Shown: piece after piece, positions 1-9,860 of the stretch
Layout: each line of letters opens with the position of its first letter
How positions within the stretch are numbered: the first letter of the stretch is position 1
Assembly (NCBI GenBank): GCA_024349245.1
Contig: JALDNG010000742.1
Coordinates: 26,736 to 90,735, forward strand
Source of the DNA: Neodontobutis hainanensis
Taxonomy: Eukaryota > Chordata > Actinopteri > Gobiiformes > Odontobutidae
Direction: 5' to 3'
DNA length: 64,000 bases
Made by a program: the position numbers and the translations under genes
Notes under the pieces: generated by a model
What the model was told of the DNA's origin: nothing
Databases searched by the model: none
What the model saw: only the letters and a program-made list of their open reading frames with translations

Positions 1-360
1 TGCTGTTTGTGTACTCTAGTCCTGGACTTGGACTTGCTTTTTTATGGCTCTGACTCAAACTTGGACTCGTTTATTCTCAGACATAAGGACTCGGACTTGA
101 ACACAAAGGACTCGCAAGTCATGCACATCGACAGCACAAGCACTGGACCCTTGGACTTGGACTTGGACTTAAACACTGAGGACTTGAAAGTGACTTGGAC
201 TCGAAAACTGGAGACTCGACTACAACACTGGGACATGCTGTTAATGTGAGCAGGAGAGTCTGTGGTGCTCCCATTGGCTGTAAGTTGTACTTGTTCCTGC
301 AACAAGACAATGTGCATATTTTATTACATGAGGGAGACTTGAAAATATTTGACAGACTCA
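1..360. repeat. GGACTT-rich degenerate dispersed repeat, copy 1
   Basis: The stretch is built on a degenerate hexamer (ggactt / gactcg variants). A second copy lies at 5562-5677 and a short third piece starts at 39666. Positions about 95-130 hold the uninterrupted form of the site into which the LTR at 5678 inserted. Short open frames here only reflect the hexamer and are not genes. The family is not one I can name. Confidence 0.75.
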
Positions 361-1045
361 TTCTATGTGTTTTATTTCACTACCTTTAAAGGGTCTTGGC
401 AAAACATCTCACACGGCGTTGCCACAGGACAGTGGTCAGGTGAAGTGAAGGTAAGTACCTATCAGAGAAATATTCAGCTGTTCGTCCAGTGGTTCACAAA
501 GTAACTTGTTAGCAGCAAGCTAAAGTCTAATTTTACAAGGCGTTTCAATGAAGCCCCAAACAAGTGTCTTTAGTCATTAATATGAGTTTATTAAGTGAGC
601 TTTGATTAAGAGCCGCTGTTGGAAAATCTAATGGAGTGGTGAAAAGAAAAGCATCACTGTATGAAGATAAACAATAAACCTGAAGCATGAAGTGCTGAAA
701 AACTATTTTATTTGAATATAAGTTCTATGTTATGTTAAAAACACACGTCATTTTTAAAGCCAAGCTGTAATGTTGAGTGAAAAATCTACTGATGTCTCAA
801 AGAGAGGTGAGTTTGTATATTGTGACAAAACTGTAACATATATAACCGAATACTAATTCCATATGATTAGGTTTTATTTCTTATTGAGTTCTAAAGATTT
901 TTATGAGAACATTTAAAACAGCATATATTTTATTCATATATTTTTTTTTATGTAAATCCAACAGACTTTTTTTTAGTAAAGGAAAAGTTGGGTACAATAA
1001 TAAGCATTTGAAGATACAGGTGTGAATTTCAATAAATAAATAAAA
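361..1045. other. AT-rich stretch, no gene seen
   Basis: I see no coding frame, tRNA head or inverted repeat here. The sequence is AT-rich with homopolymer runs. It ends where the duplicated block shared with 36.8 kb begins. Confidence 0.5.
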
Positions 1046-1206
1046 ACCTTTGTGTTTTTGAATAGGTCAGGTGTAAAATTAAGATAAGTTGTGTTTAGCT
1101 CATTTTAATTTTCAGATTTAGTACATAAGCCTTTGACACGTTGTTTCAGGTGGGGAGAATGCAGTCGGTGAGAGTTGGTGAGAGTAGAAATTGTGAGACG
1201 AGAACA

Positions 1207-1820
1207 TGAGCGCTAAGCCGTTGTGCCGCCTGCTGCAGACTCTGACTCCAGGGGAGAACATTTACTTTCTGACAAGTAAGTCTTAGTTATATTGAGTCTA
1301 TGCTTGTCATTTGAAATGTGCTATATAAATAAACTGTATTATTCTTGTTATTGTTATGAAATAAGGGAGAGTGAGAATAGCAGCCAGAGTGAAGGTGCCA
1401 GTGGAGCTGAGGGTTTTTCCGGCCGTGCTGCTGTTTCAGTTTTTAACACAGGAGGATGGAGAGGAGAGGAGTCAGGTTTGGGAGAAGAGAAATGTGGGTG
1501 AGAGGCGGAGGCCCAGGAGAGGCCGAGGAAGAGATTATAGCTACGGGCCAATCACTGAAGATGAGGACTGGAAGTTCATCAGGAGTGGATAAAACCTTTT
1601 GATGAACTCACTGGCACACACAATTTTTGGAACCTTGTTACAATTAAAGACTAACCGTTATGCTCATCGGGTTTTATCCTCAAAACAGCTGAAGCCACAG
1701 TCCAGGTTTTATAAGCGGTACATTGTATGTGTATCTGAAATGAAGGCTTTCCTGGCTTTGCATCTGTCTATGGGGCTTGTCGAGAAGCCCGAGACTGAAG
1801 ATTATTGCACACAACAATGA
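1207..1820 (+). pseudogene. piggyBac-like transposase, N-terminal fragment with a spliced leader exon (copy 1)
   Basis: A short leader exon starts at 1207 (MSAKPLCRLLQ...) and ends at a gtaagt donor near 1275. Downstream, 1360-1592 encodes an Arg/Gly-rich acidic stretch ending in DEDWKFIRSG. The frame at 1599-1820 then contains TNRYAHRVLSSKQLKP, a VSEMKAFLALHLSMGL segment and EKPETEDY. That is the order found at the start of the piggyBac (PGBD) catalytic domain, upstream of the DDD triad. The catalytic domain itself is missing, so this cannot be active. The RG-rich part is frameshifted relative to the copy at 37 kb. A stop near 1590 separates it from the transposase-like part. That the leader exon belongs to the same gene is inference from its conserved position in both copies. 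Confidence 0.6.
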
Positions 1821-2603
1821 TTGTGTTTGTGCCCCTGGGCCAATGAAGGACTCAGAGCTGGAGCCTGGCCCGAGGTAAGACCTCCAGCACCAGGCTGCAC
1901 CGCCTCTGCTACTCTCCCCAGCCTCTGGCCTCTCAGTCCGGCTACACGGGCCCGGTACAGCCCTGGTTCTCCTTAAAAAAAAAAATTACATTTTCTTCCC
2001 ATGGCACCCCATGCACATGTAACTCCTTCTAGGAACGAGGAGGTCAAGCCGTAACCTGGCCCTGGGCTCAACACTGTGGGTTTTTATTTTATTTTAGCCA
2101 AAAAAGCTTGAATCAAGCACTGACTTTTACTCCATCCAAGAGGGTCAATAGACGGCTGTGCATTGCAACAACGCACCATCAGTAGTCCTTTAACAAACCT
2201 GTTGACTCTTTTAGCCAAACTAACCTCGTTTGCCTCTTAACATTTGTTCTAGTGAAAAGACTGGACAAAACTAATGTGTGAAGAGAACTCCTTTCCCTCT
2301 GTCTCTGGTGGGACTGCTCTGTGCTCTGCTGCGTTTTCTCTCGCTAGTGGATATATATACAGCCAGCTCCACTTGACTTAATCAGTTTCTGACCAGCTCC
2401 GCTTGACTACTAAACTAACGATATCATTTTCACAATATGGTCTGTAACCTGCTCCGCTATGTCAGTTCTAGACTCTGAAGGGTTACCGATGATAAAGCCT
2501 GCCTCTAAGGCTCTGATCAGAGGGAGAGAGAGAAAAGAGACAAAACGCTGGTTCCGTGGTTTCTCTTTCTCAAAGCTTTATTTTTGGGATAACACAGTTT
2601 ATA
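1821..2603. other. Non-coding part of block A, with a copy-specific insertion
   Basis: No gene is visible. The stretch includes an A-run near 1976 and a segment at about 2325-2450 (with a short TA run) that is absent from the partner block at 38.1 kb. The flanks read straight through in the partner. Confidence 0.5.
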
Positions 2604-3850
2604 CACAGGTGCTGGTCATATAATTTAGAAAAATCTTAAAAAGTTGGTTTATTTTACTAATTCCATTAAAAAGGGGAACTTGTATATTATTCATTACACA
2701 CAGACTGATATATTTCAAAGTGTAATAATTTAAATGTTGATGATTATAATAAAATCCCAAATTCAGTATCTCAGAAAATTTGAATATTACTTATGACCAA
2801 TACAAAGGAAAGATGTTTAGAAATCTTGGCCAACTGAAAAGTATGAACATGAAAAGTATGATCATGTATAGCACTCAATACTTAGTTAGGGCTCTTTTTG
2901 CCTGAATTACTGCAGCAATGCGGCGTGGCATGGAGTCGATCAGTCTGTGGCACTGTTTAGGTTGCTCTGATAGTGGCCTTCAGCTCTTCTGCATATTGCC
3001 TCATCCTTTTCACAATACCCTTCTCTCTGGGGATAAGGTGAGGCGAGTTTGCTGGCCAAGTTAGAACAGGGATACCATGGTCCTTAAACCAGGTACTGGT
3101 TGCTTTGGCACTTGGTGCAGGTGCCGAGAAATCTGCATCTCAAAAAGTTGGTCAGCAGCCAGAAGCATGAAGTGCTCTAAAACCTCCTGGAATACGGCTG
3201 CGTTGACCTTGTACCTCAGAAAACACAGTGGACCAACACCAGCAGATGACATGGCTCCAAAGCATCACTGACTGTGGAAACTTTACACTGGACCTCAAGC
3301 AACGTGGATTGTGTGTCTCTCCTCTCTTCCTCCAGACTCTGGGACCCTGATTTCCAAAGGAAATGCAAAATTTACTTTTGTCAGAGAACATAACTTTGGA
3401 CCACTCAGCAGCAGTCCCAGGCGAGATGCTTCTGAAGCTGTCTGTTGTTCAAGAGTGGCTTGACACAAGGAAAGCGAAGCTGAAACCCATGTCTTGAATA
3501 CGTCTGTGCGCAGTGGTTCTTGAAGCACTGACTCCAGCTGCAGTCCACTCTTTCTGAATCTCCCTCACGTTTTTGAATGGGTTTTGTGTCACAATCCTCT
3601 CCAGGTGCGGTTATCCCTATTGCTTGTTCACTTTTTGGGTTTATTAGCTGATTAGAGTGTGGCACCAGGGCTCTTCAATATTGAACCTTTTCACAATATT
3701 TAAATTTTCTGAGATACTGAATTTGGGATTTTCCTTGGTTAAAGAAAAGTGTTTAATGAATAAATATAATATGCAAGTTTCACTTTTTGAATGGAATTAG
3801 TGAAATAAATCAACATTTTGATGATTTTCTAATTATATGACCAGCACCTG
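2604..3850 (-). mobile_element. Tc1/mariner element with long terminal inverted repeats
   Basis: The left end reads caggtgctggtcatataat and the right end is its inverse (attatatgaccagcacctg, ending at 3850). A TA lies outside each end, as expected for Tc1/mariner insertion. The inverted similarity runs inward for well over 100 bases. Length is about 1.25 kb, usual for a complete element. The transposase inside is on the minus strand and broken. Confidence 0.85.
2875..3665 (-). pseudogene. Tc1-like transposase, frameshifted
   Basis: Minus-strand pieces in different frames cover the catalytic half of a fish Tc1 transposase. They include a SDKSKFCISFGNQGPRVWR segment (strand holding the first catalytic Asp), SSAGVGPLCFLRYKV, a stretch ending near MVSLFWPANSP (around the second Asp), and a C-terminus ending in AVIQAKRALTKY then stop. 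The DNA-binding N-terminus is poorly preserved. At least two frame changes break the protein. A truncated copy at 38.2-39.0 kb carries the same C-terminal part. Confidence 0.8.
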
Positions 3851-4155
3851 TAATTTAATGTGCTCATATTTTCATGTGCCCATATGCGCCCTTAGTGTGT
3901 ATGCATGTGGAGTGAGGGGGCTAGGAGGAATGAGACAGGAAGTAGTGGAAGTTGTACCTGTGATGCATTCCTTCCCAGTTCTACCTTTCCCATTAAAGAC
4001 CTGGTGGTGGTCGAGGAAACGCGGAGATCTCCTACAGATTGGAGCTTGAAATGGGGAAGGTGTGCACATATTTTGTAAGCCAGTATAGAGAGCATTTTGC
4101 AGTATTTTATGACACATTTCAGCTTGAAGAGTATTAGACCAAAATCATATGCAGA
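3851..4155. other. No gene seen
   Basis: The region lies between the right end of the Tc1 element and the first recognisable exon of the next fragment. Short frames on both strands show no recognisable motif. Confidence 0.4.
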
Positions 4156-4158
4156 CAA

Positions 4159-4700
4159 GATAGTGAAGATGGTAAAATTGAGGAACTAGAGAAGCTCCCA
4201 GACGCCTACAATGAAGCAGACTTAGAGGGGATCAAGATGGAGATTAAACAAGTGGAGGCCTTGATTCAAGACCTGCACCTTTCAATCAAAATCTGCACCA
4301 ATGTCTTCAAGTCTTTGCATGTAGAGGTAAGTATACGGCCAGCTGTCACGCAGTAAATAAGGGTTTGATTCAATTAAATTGGCAATGTCCATTTGATCAT
4401 TTAAATTTTTATTTCAGATAACAGCCATGTTGGGCACACTGGATGCACTGGAGAAGAACTATGACAAGAACCTGGTGCTGGTGACACTGAGTACATCAAG
4501 ATCCAGCTGCAGCTTGAGGAGAGTGAGAGACGCCACCAGGAAATCTTCAACCCAACATTGGTTTTTGCATTGTTAGAGTCAGTAAGCCATCGTGAGCCAG
4601 CTCAATGCTCATCTAAGTTCAGGGTGCACATATGGAGGGAGGGGAAAAGACTCAAGCCCATTCCAGAGCGTGAGTCTGTGTACTGGTGCTCTGGTTACTC
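4159..4700 (+). pseudogene. Unrecognised coiled-coil protein, two exon remnants
   Basis: The first exon encodes a charged helical stretch (KIEELEKLPDAYNEADLEG ... KSLHVE) ending at a gtaagt donor at 4327. The second begins after a tttcag acceptor near 4418 and reads ITAMLGTLDALEKNYDKN, then after a one-base frame change EYIKIQLQLEESERRHQEI. Further on, a frame gives FRVHIWREGKRLKPIPERE. Heptad-like spacing suggests a coiled coil. I do not recognise the family. The frame change near 4485 suggests a pseudogene or a sequence error. No start or end exon was found. Confidence 0.4.
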
Positions 4701-5179
4701 TAGTCCAAGCATATTAGGTTAAATTAGGTTCTACACCAACTACAAATGCTTCATTCTAAGAAGCCCCTTCCTGCATCATAGCTTACTAGTTTATTTTTCA
4801 CAAATATAACACAAAAACAACTAACACTGAATTATTTTAACATATTTAAAGAAAGAACAAAGAACTTTAAATTGTGAGATCTGTTTCTTTTTAAGTCATT
4901 TCTTGAAGCTATTTATAGAAGTTTTAGTTCTAGACTATTCCACAGTTTAACTTTCTGAACAGACAGACATGTCTGTTTGACGTTGGTTGTGATCTGAGTT
5001 TACTGAACACGAGTGTTCGTCAGGAGCAGAGTTCATCTAAAACAGGTTCTGTCTTATTTTAAACATTATTTTTGCTATTTTAAATTTGACTAAGTGATTA
5101 CATTTCAGTAAGTTAGAGTTTATGAGCAGCTTGTTTGTTGGGTGAAAATAATCTCTTTTATTTAGAATAAAATAAAATA
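4701..5179. other. AT-rich stretch, no gene seen
   Basis: No motif, inverted repeat or exon was found. The composition is AT-rich. Confidence 0.4.
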
Positions 5180-5405
5180 AATAAACATGTAAATAAAATG
5201 TCACCAATCCATCTTTATACAATGCCCCTGATGCCATATCTTTCAGGTTTTCTTAACAGAACTTTGTGATCAATGGTGTCGAAGGCTTTCTTCAAGTCTA
5301 TGAAAATTCCATTTATGGGATTTTTATTTTTTATTGTAGATGTTATTTTTTCAACCAGCTCAATTACAGCCATTTCTGTGATTCAATTTGCTTGTAAGCC
5401 ATATT
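5180..5405 (-). pseudogene. LINE reverse transcriptase fragment
   Basis: The minus strand reads NPINGIFIDLKKAFDTIDHK followed by VLLRKPERYGIRG. This is the reverse-transcriptase segment containing the first catalytic Asp (FIDLKKAFDTIDH). Upstream on the same strand ITEMAVIELVEKITS fits the finger region. Both ends are truncated and a stop follows GIRGIV. The clade cannot be fixed from so short a piece. The motif is of the jockey/L2-like general type. Confidence 0.65.
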
Positions 5406-5561
5406 GATGGATTGTTTTGATATTTTATATAATTACATTTTTAGATTGGGATGACTTTAGCTATTTTCATGTTGTCCCTCAGAAGGAGGAGGCGACTCTG
5501 GCCCTTCTTGTGCAGGGCATTGGTGTTGTGGGCAGAGATGGAGTAGTCATCAAGATCAGTT

Positions 5562-5677
5562 TTGTGCCTCGACTCGGACTTGGACTTAATTTTTTATTGC
5601 TCTGACTCAAACTTGGACTCCTTTATTCTCAAACACAAGGACTCGAGACTTGCCTCGGACTTGAGCACAAAGGACTC
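5562..5677. repeat. GGACTT-rich repeat, copy 2, interrupted by an LTR
   Basis: The copy aligns with positions about 20-117. It stops abruptly at aaaggactc (5669-5677), where the LTR begins. The last five bases gactc match the five bases that follow the LTR end at 39665. Confidence 0.8.
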
Positions 5678-6252
5678 TGTTACAAATGCATGTAATTGTC
5701 TGTGTGTTCCACCTGCAGGAGGAGTGGGGTGTGTCTGGTCTGGGCTCCTGATTGGCTGCTACCCTTTATAAGGAGGATGTTGAGACCGGCTTCTCGCTCT
5801 CTGCTTCGCTCTGTGTTTCCGGCTAAGCTCCGCCTCCTGGTTGTGCTGCTGTCGATGCCAGGGGCAGCTTAGACGTTCAGCTCCTCTTTTATGTTTTCAG
5901 TTAGTTCTTTTAGGTGATGGGTGAGGTGGTCCTGTTTTAACGGTTTGTTGTTTTACTTTAAGGGTTAGGATTGGTTAGGCAGGGACAGAGGAGTTAAGTC
6001 GGGTACGACGGTCCAATGGCGGGCTGACTCGGCTTGTTGCCCTCTTTTGTTCATTTTGTCCGACCCATCTCTGCCTTTTTGTTCTCCCTTGATTCTTATT
6101 TTAAATAGACAGTTGGAGCTTTAATTGTGTATGGCTTTTTGGTTTGTCCCAAACCCTCTGTTTAATTAATAAATTGTTGTTTTGTGTTGCTTTACACTTT
6201 GTGTGGTTTGACTTTATGTTCAGGTCCCTTTTGTTTAGCGGGGATCGTAACA
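5678..6252 (+). mobile_element. LTR retrotransposon 5' LTR
   Basis: The LTR starts TGTTACAAATGC and ends GGGATCGTAACA, giving the usual TG...CA ends within a TGTTAC/GTAACA inverted pair. A TATA-like box (ccctttataagg, about 5762) and AATAAA-like sequence in the last 100 bases fit promoter and polyadenylation signals. A partial copy of the same LTR ends at 39665. The internal sequence that follows begins with a primer-binding-site-like tggggctcgtt. Confidence 0.8.
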
Positions 6253-6280
6253 TATTTGGGGCTCGTTAAAGTAGACTTTC
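6253..6280 (+). promoter_or_regulatory. Putative primer-binding site
   Basis: The sequence tttggggctcgtt lies four bases after the LTR end. It resembles the tRNA-Pro-type primer site tggggctcg. Position and sequence support the LTR boundary, but complementarity to a fish tRNA was not checked. Confidence 0.45.
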
Positions 6281-6400
6281 TGTCTTGTGAGTTAATGGAG
6301 TAATTCAGGTAGGACTGGCAGGTGTGTATTTTTTGTGAGTAGCTTTGTTTGTTGTGTGTTAGCCTTTTGTCTTGTGGCTGGCCTGATTCTGGGTTTAAAC

Positions 6401-6795
6401 ATGGAGTATAACCTGGATGAGTTTGTTTCTGCTCCCACTTTGGAGGTTTTGCATCGGTGTCAAAAGATGATCTCTTGCTAGTTGCTGAACATGATGACAT
6501 TGTGGTCACAAAGCAAGCAAAGAAAGCTACGGTAAAGACTCAACTTTATAATGCTTTGGTAGAGCGTGGGGCGTTGACACTGATACACACCAAACCTAAA
6601 GGTCCTAGAACATCTTACTCTAGTAGTACGACAGATGAAGCAGTTAGATTAAAAGAGCTAGAAGTTGAATTAGAGTGTCTTGCTTTAAAGGAAAAGGAGC
6701 TCCAATATATTAATATGTTGGAGACAAAGAAATTGGAGCAACAAACACAGATTCACATGCGCGAATTAGAGCTTGATGTTGGTCCTCGGGTCTAA
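6401..6795 (+). pseudogene. Ty3/Gypsy-type gag N-terminus, truncated
   Basis: An ATG at 6401 opens MEYNLDEFVSAPTLEVLHR. After a one-base frame change near 6455 the protein continues KDDLLLVAEHDDIVVTKQA, then KTQLYNALVERGAL and a charged coiled-coil segment (LKELEVELECLALKEKELQ). This layout is typical of the N-terminal Gag of fish Ty3/Gypsy elements. Capsid, nucleocapsid and pol are absent downstream. The frame ends at 6795, where Crypton-like sequence begins. Confidence 0.6.
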
Positions 6796-8418
6796 GTCTG
6801 CAACCAAAGAACAGCAGAAGGAGGCAAAGAGAGCCAAGGAGTCTGCGAAGGTGTGGCCACGGCAAGCCCGGAGCTGGGACTACAAGGAAATGCTCAAACG
6901 TTACCCCTACAAACCGTCTAGGCAGGCTCTTCTGGTAGAGCTCCTCCAAAGAAAGTTTTGTGGCGAATGCTTCTAACCAAGCAGACCTGGAGTACGAAGA
7001 GAGGCTCACCAGCACGGCTGCCGTTCCCACAGCCAGTGAACCTTCTGTAGCAGCCCGTGTCAGCTCTCGAGCGGCCGGTGTCAGCTCTCGAGCGGCGGTG
7101 TCAGCTCTCGGCGGCGGTGTCAGCTCTCGGCGGCCGGTGGCGTCTCGGTGGTGGAGGATAGCAGCTCGAAGGCATCACCACCGATCCAAGCGACCGAACA
7201 TGGCAAAAGTAAGTTCTAAACCTCGACACATCAGTCCAGAAACTGTGAACAAACTGCAAGGTTTGAGCTCATTTTCTTCTGTCTGTATTTTTTCAGAGAT
7301 CAAGCTCAGTACAGCATAAATGTCAGGGTCAAGATGACACAAATGGGGCTCTACGAAAAGCTCTACTTCAAGGGCTACTTGATCAACACCCTGCTGGTCC
7401 CAAACTGCCAACGTCTCCAGGATGCTGAGGTACATCCAGCCAAGTGGGGATGAAGTCAGCTTGGACTTCCTGCTAAAGTCCACTGAGACCAAAGATTACC
7501 TCACCCAACTCAGTTTTTGTGGGGGCATCAGCCTTAACAGATTATATTAGGTAGTCTGCAAAGAGGACGTTTATGTCAGTTATTTACTGTGTTTTTTTTT
7601 TTGTTTTTGTTTTTATGGACAGCAGAGTGAACACAAGACTGCGACAATGCAGATCGCCGTGTTTGCCCTCACAATGGAGGAGGCAGCAGTAAGTACACTT
7701 TGTACAGGCTAAATTGCCTTACCATGAAACATAGTGTCACCAGCAATGAACCAACAGATATTATCAGATGTATTTTTTTTTGTCTTTGCAGATGCTGGAC
7801 GCATACTACACATGGCTCAAGTCTAACAAGTTGTTTGTGTCATCGTCGGGCACCAAGATTAGAAGTGCAACCAATGACCTCGCTCGTCTGCACCAACAGT
7901 AAGTATTAACAGCAGTCCATAAGACCTAAAAGTTTATGTTGGATTAGCATTCAACTAATAACGTATTTGTGCATTTATTAAACGGCTCAGCCTCAAAGAA
8001 AATGATTCAAATTTGGGAGTTTCATCTCATATTTCTGCCCCATTGCAGCTACAAACTGCCAAACATCCCGAGCCAGCAGATACGCAGGACCGTGGAGACA
8101 GATGTGGCTGCCAACTTCACAGAGGAGCAGAAGGCGTCTGTGGCCCCTACATGGCCCATTCGACGGCAGTGGCAAACCAGCACTACTGGATGAAGACCCT
8201 GGACACTGTTGTGGCCACTTCAAACCTGCTCAGCTCGCTGACACGGTATGCAGTTATCTGAAACAGTTATAATTATGTCTCTCAATGCTCATCCATCAGT
8301 TTGTCAGTGTGTAACCTTAAAACCTTTTTTAATTTTGCAGCTCCTCGTCTGACGACTCTGGCGAAGAGGACCCCAGGGCAGAGCAAAATGCTCAAAACTT
8401 GACCCAACTGCAGTGAAG
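6782..8418 (+). pseudogene. Crypton-like tyrosine-recombinase gene, multi-exon remnant
   Basis: Several exon-like blocks are separated by introns with GT/AG borders. 6785-6990 contains SWDYKEMLKRYPYKP. 7297-7420 reads VKMTQMGLYEKLYFKGYL. 7622-7690 reads KTATMQIAVFALTMEEAA. 7792-7901 reads LFVSSSGTKIRSATNDLARL. 8046-8245 reads YKLPNIPSQQIRRTVETDV then YMAHSTAVANQHY. 8341-8418 is an acidic tail (SSSDDSGEEDPRAEQN) ending in a stop. The Arg in QQIRRT, the His in MAHST and the HY pair fit the R...H...HY layout of tyrosine recombinases. Such C-terminal domains occur in Cryptons and in host genes derived from them. At least two frame changes (near 6955 and near 8150) break it. A catalytic role is inferred, not shown. 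Confidence 0.5.
7049..7140 (+). repeat. GC-rich minisatellite, about 20-bp unit
   Basis: About four imperfect copies of gtgtcagctctcgagcggc sit in tandem and encode repeated VSSRAA in one frame. The GC content is far above that of the surroundings. The repeat falls between two exons of the recombinase-like remnant. Confidence 0.75.
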
Positions 8419-8644
8419 ATGGCTAAAGTCATAAAGGCAGAAGGATGTGCGGCCAATTATCTACATTACATTTACTTTGTGTTTCTGTGTATAAATCAAC
8501 TTAAGTAGCAGTGACCCAACTCATTAGTATTTCAATGGACTCTATGTTTGTGTGTATTACAGGCATTGGTTATTTGCTTGTTGTTGTATTGAATATTTTT
8601 CTTTCTCTTGCAACGACAAGGATCGTCGCATCATTTCCTTTCCT

Positions 8645-9240
8645 TTGCAGTGTTTCAAGCCACAGGAGATGCTGCCTAACCACGTGTTGATGTTCTGCAT
8701 GAAGAACCAGACTGATGAGGAGAGGAAAGCAGAGGTGGAGAGAGCCAAAAGTCCATGAAGGCCTGGACCCTTCGAGGCAGAACCTGGGACTACAATGCCA
8801 TGGTCAAGCGGTACCCGATGAGGCATCCAGAAAGGCTCTTCTGGAAGACCTGCGTGAAAGACATTTTTGATCCTAAATGACCCTGAGGCTGCACAGGAGG
8901 CACAGGCTGAATCCCATCACTGACCACCAGGTGCTTCAAGTGATTTGTTATCCACTAGTACTAGTTACTTTTCATTTAATGCAGAGTCATTAAATTTAAT
9001 ATTGGAACAATGGCTTGTTTGTTTTTGTTTTTCATCTAATCATTCTAGGCCTGTTCAGCCGACTCTCAAAGACTGCCAGAGAGTCCTGAGTATCAGAGGC
9101 GGACATGCTGGGCATCCACAGGAAGCTCCTGGACCAGCAGCATTTGAAAGAAGACCAAATGATGATGTTCCGGTACTGCTGCGAAGCCATCTTTGTCCTG
9201 AGCTACCTCCAGCGACCAGAAGCAGTGATGGCATTTAAAG
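8645..9240 (+). pseudogene. Second partial copy of the Crypton-like gene
   Basis: 8690-8880 encodes KNQTDEERKAEVERAKS and, after a frame change, GRTWDYNAMVKRYPM. This is the paralogue of SWDYKEMLKRYPYKP at 6.9 kb. After an intron-like gap, 9103-9240 reads MLGIHRKLLDQQHLKEDQ then FRYCCEAIFVLSYLQRPEAV and ends at a gtaagt donor. Together with 6782-8418 this indicates a tandem or rearranged duplication of one gene. This copy has exons the first lacks, and the reverse is also true. Confidence 0.45.
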
Positions 9241-9483
9241 TAAGTACTTTTACTTTGCAGCGTTTCCTCAGTGTGTATAAGGTGTAGTGAATGTAGCAGC
9301 AACTCCTTAGTTTCCTTCGTCGCTTGGAGAGGCTGAGTACGGTCCTGTATATTGCGTGACGAGCTGCGGCTTAAACACATTGACACCGAGTCCCAGAATG
9401 GATGCTTGTACGGTTTATTTAATTGACTGCTCAGTTGGCACATGTACACAGTTGTAAAATACTTCAGATTGTGAATGTTTACA
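9241..9483. other. No gene seen
   Basis: The stretch lies between the last recombinase-like exon and a SINE. I found no motif in it. Confidence 0.3.
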
Positions 9484-9694
9484 TTTACATTTATTCATTT
9501 GGCAGACGCTTTTATCCAAAGCGACTTACATTGTTCTACAGTAATTACCAGTGTTACAGACACTGGAGGCAAGGTGGGTTAAGTGTCTTGCCCAAGGACA
9601 CAACGACAGTATGAACTGTGGGGAGAGTGGGAATCAAACCAACTACCTTCGGGTTGAAAGACGACTGCTCTACCCACTGAGCTACTGCCGCCCC
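9484..9694 (-). mobile_element. tRNA-derived SINE, minus strand
   Basis: On the minus strand, ggcagtagctcagtgggtag (A-box-like) and ggtttgattccc (B-box-like) form a tRNA-related head. A body containing gtgtccttgggcaagacac follows. The distal part (catttattcatttggcagac then gcttttatccaaagcgac) is a motif widely repeated in fish genomes. It is a SINE rather than a tRNA gene because the stems are incomplete. Confidence 0.75.
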
Positions 9695-9860
9695 TGTTTA
9701 GCAAACGCTTGCGGTCAACAAATACTACGGCTACCCCGCTTCCCTCTCTCCTCCTATACCTGAGTGACAGTGAGTGCCACCTTTGAAACCAAGAGCTGTC
9801 ACCGCCTACACCCACATGACCCACACCTCACCCTGGCAACCAGACAAAAGCAATCCGTAG

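Larger units (their letters stand above)
1046..3363. repeat. Duplicated block A (partner 36805-38996)
   Basis: Read side by side, this block and 36805-38996 match nearly base for base in the same orientation. Both carry the piggyBac-like fragment, a non-coding stretch and the left part of a Tc1 element. This copy has about 125 extra bases near 2325-2450 that the partner lacks. The partner ends inside the Tc1 element, where a MITE abuts it, so the Tc1 insertion predates the duplication. Confidence 0.9.

Noticed and set aside
1..250. Coding potential in the GGACTT repeat
   Set aside because: All frames reflect the hexamer (Leu-Asp-Leu-Asp type repeats), with no conserved protein.
9600..9694. 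Possible tRNA gene (and similar heads at 21.1, 29.3, 42.8 and 43.1 kb)
   Set aside because: A and B box-like words are present, but stems do not pair properly and SINE bodies follow, so these are SINE heads.
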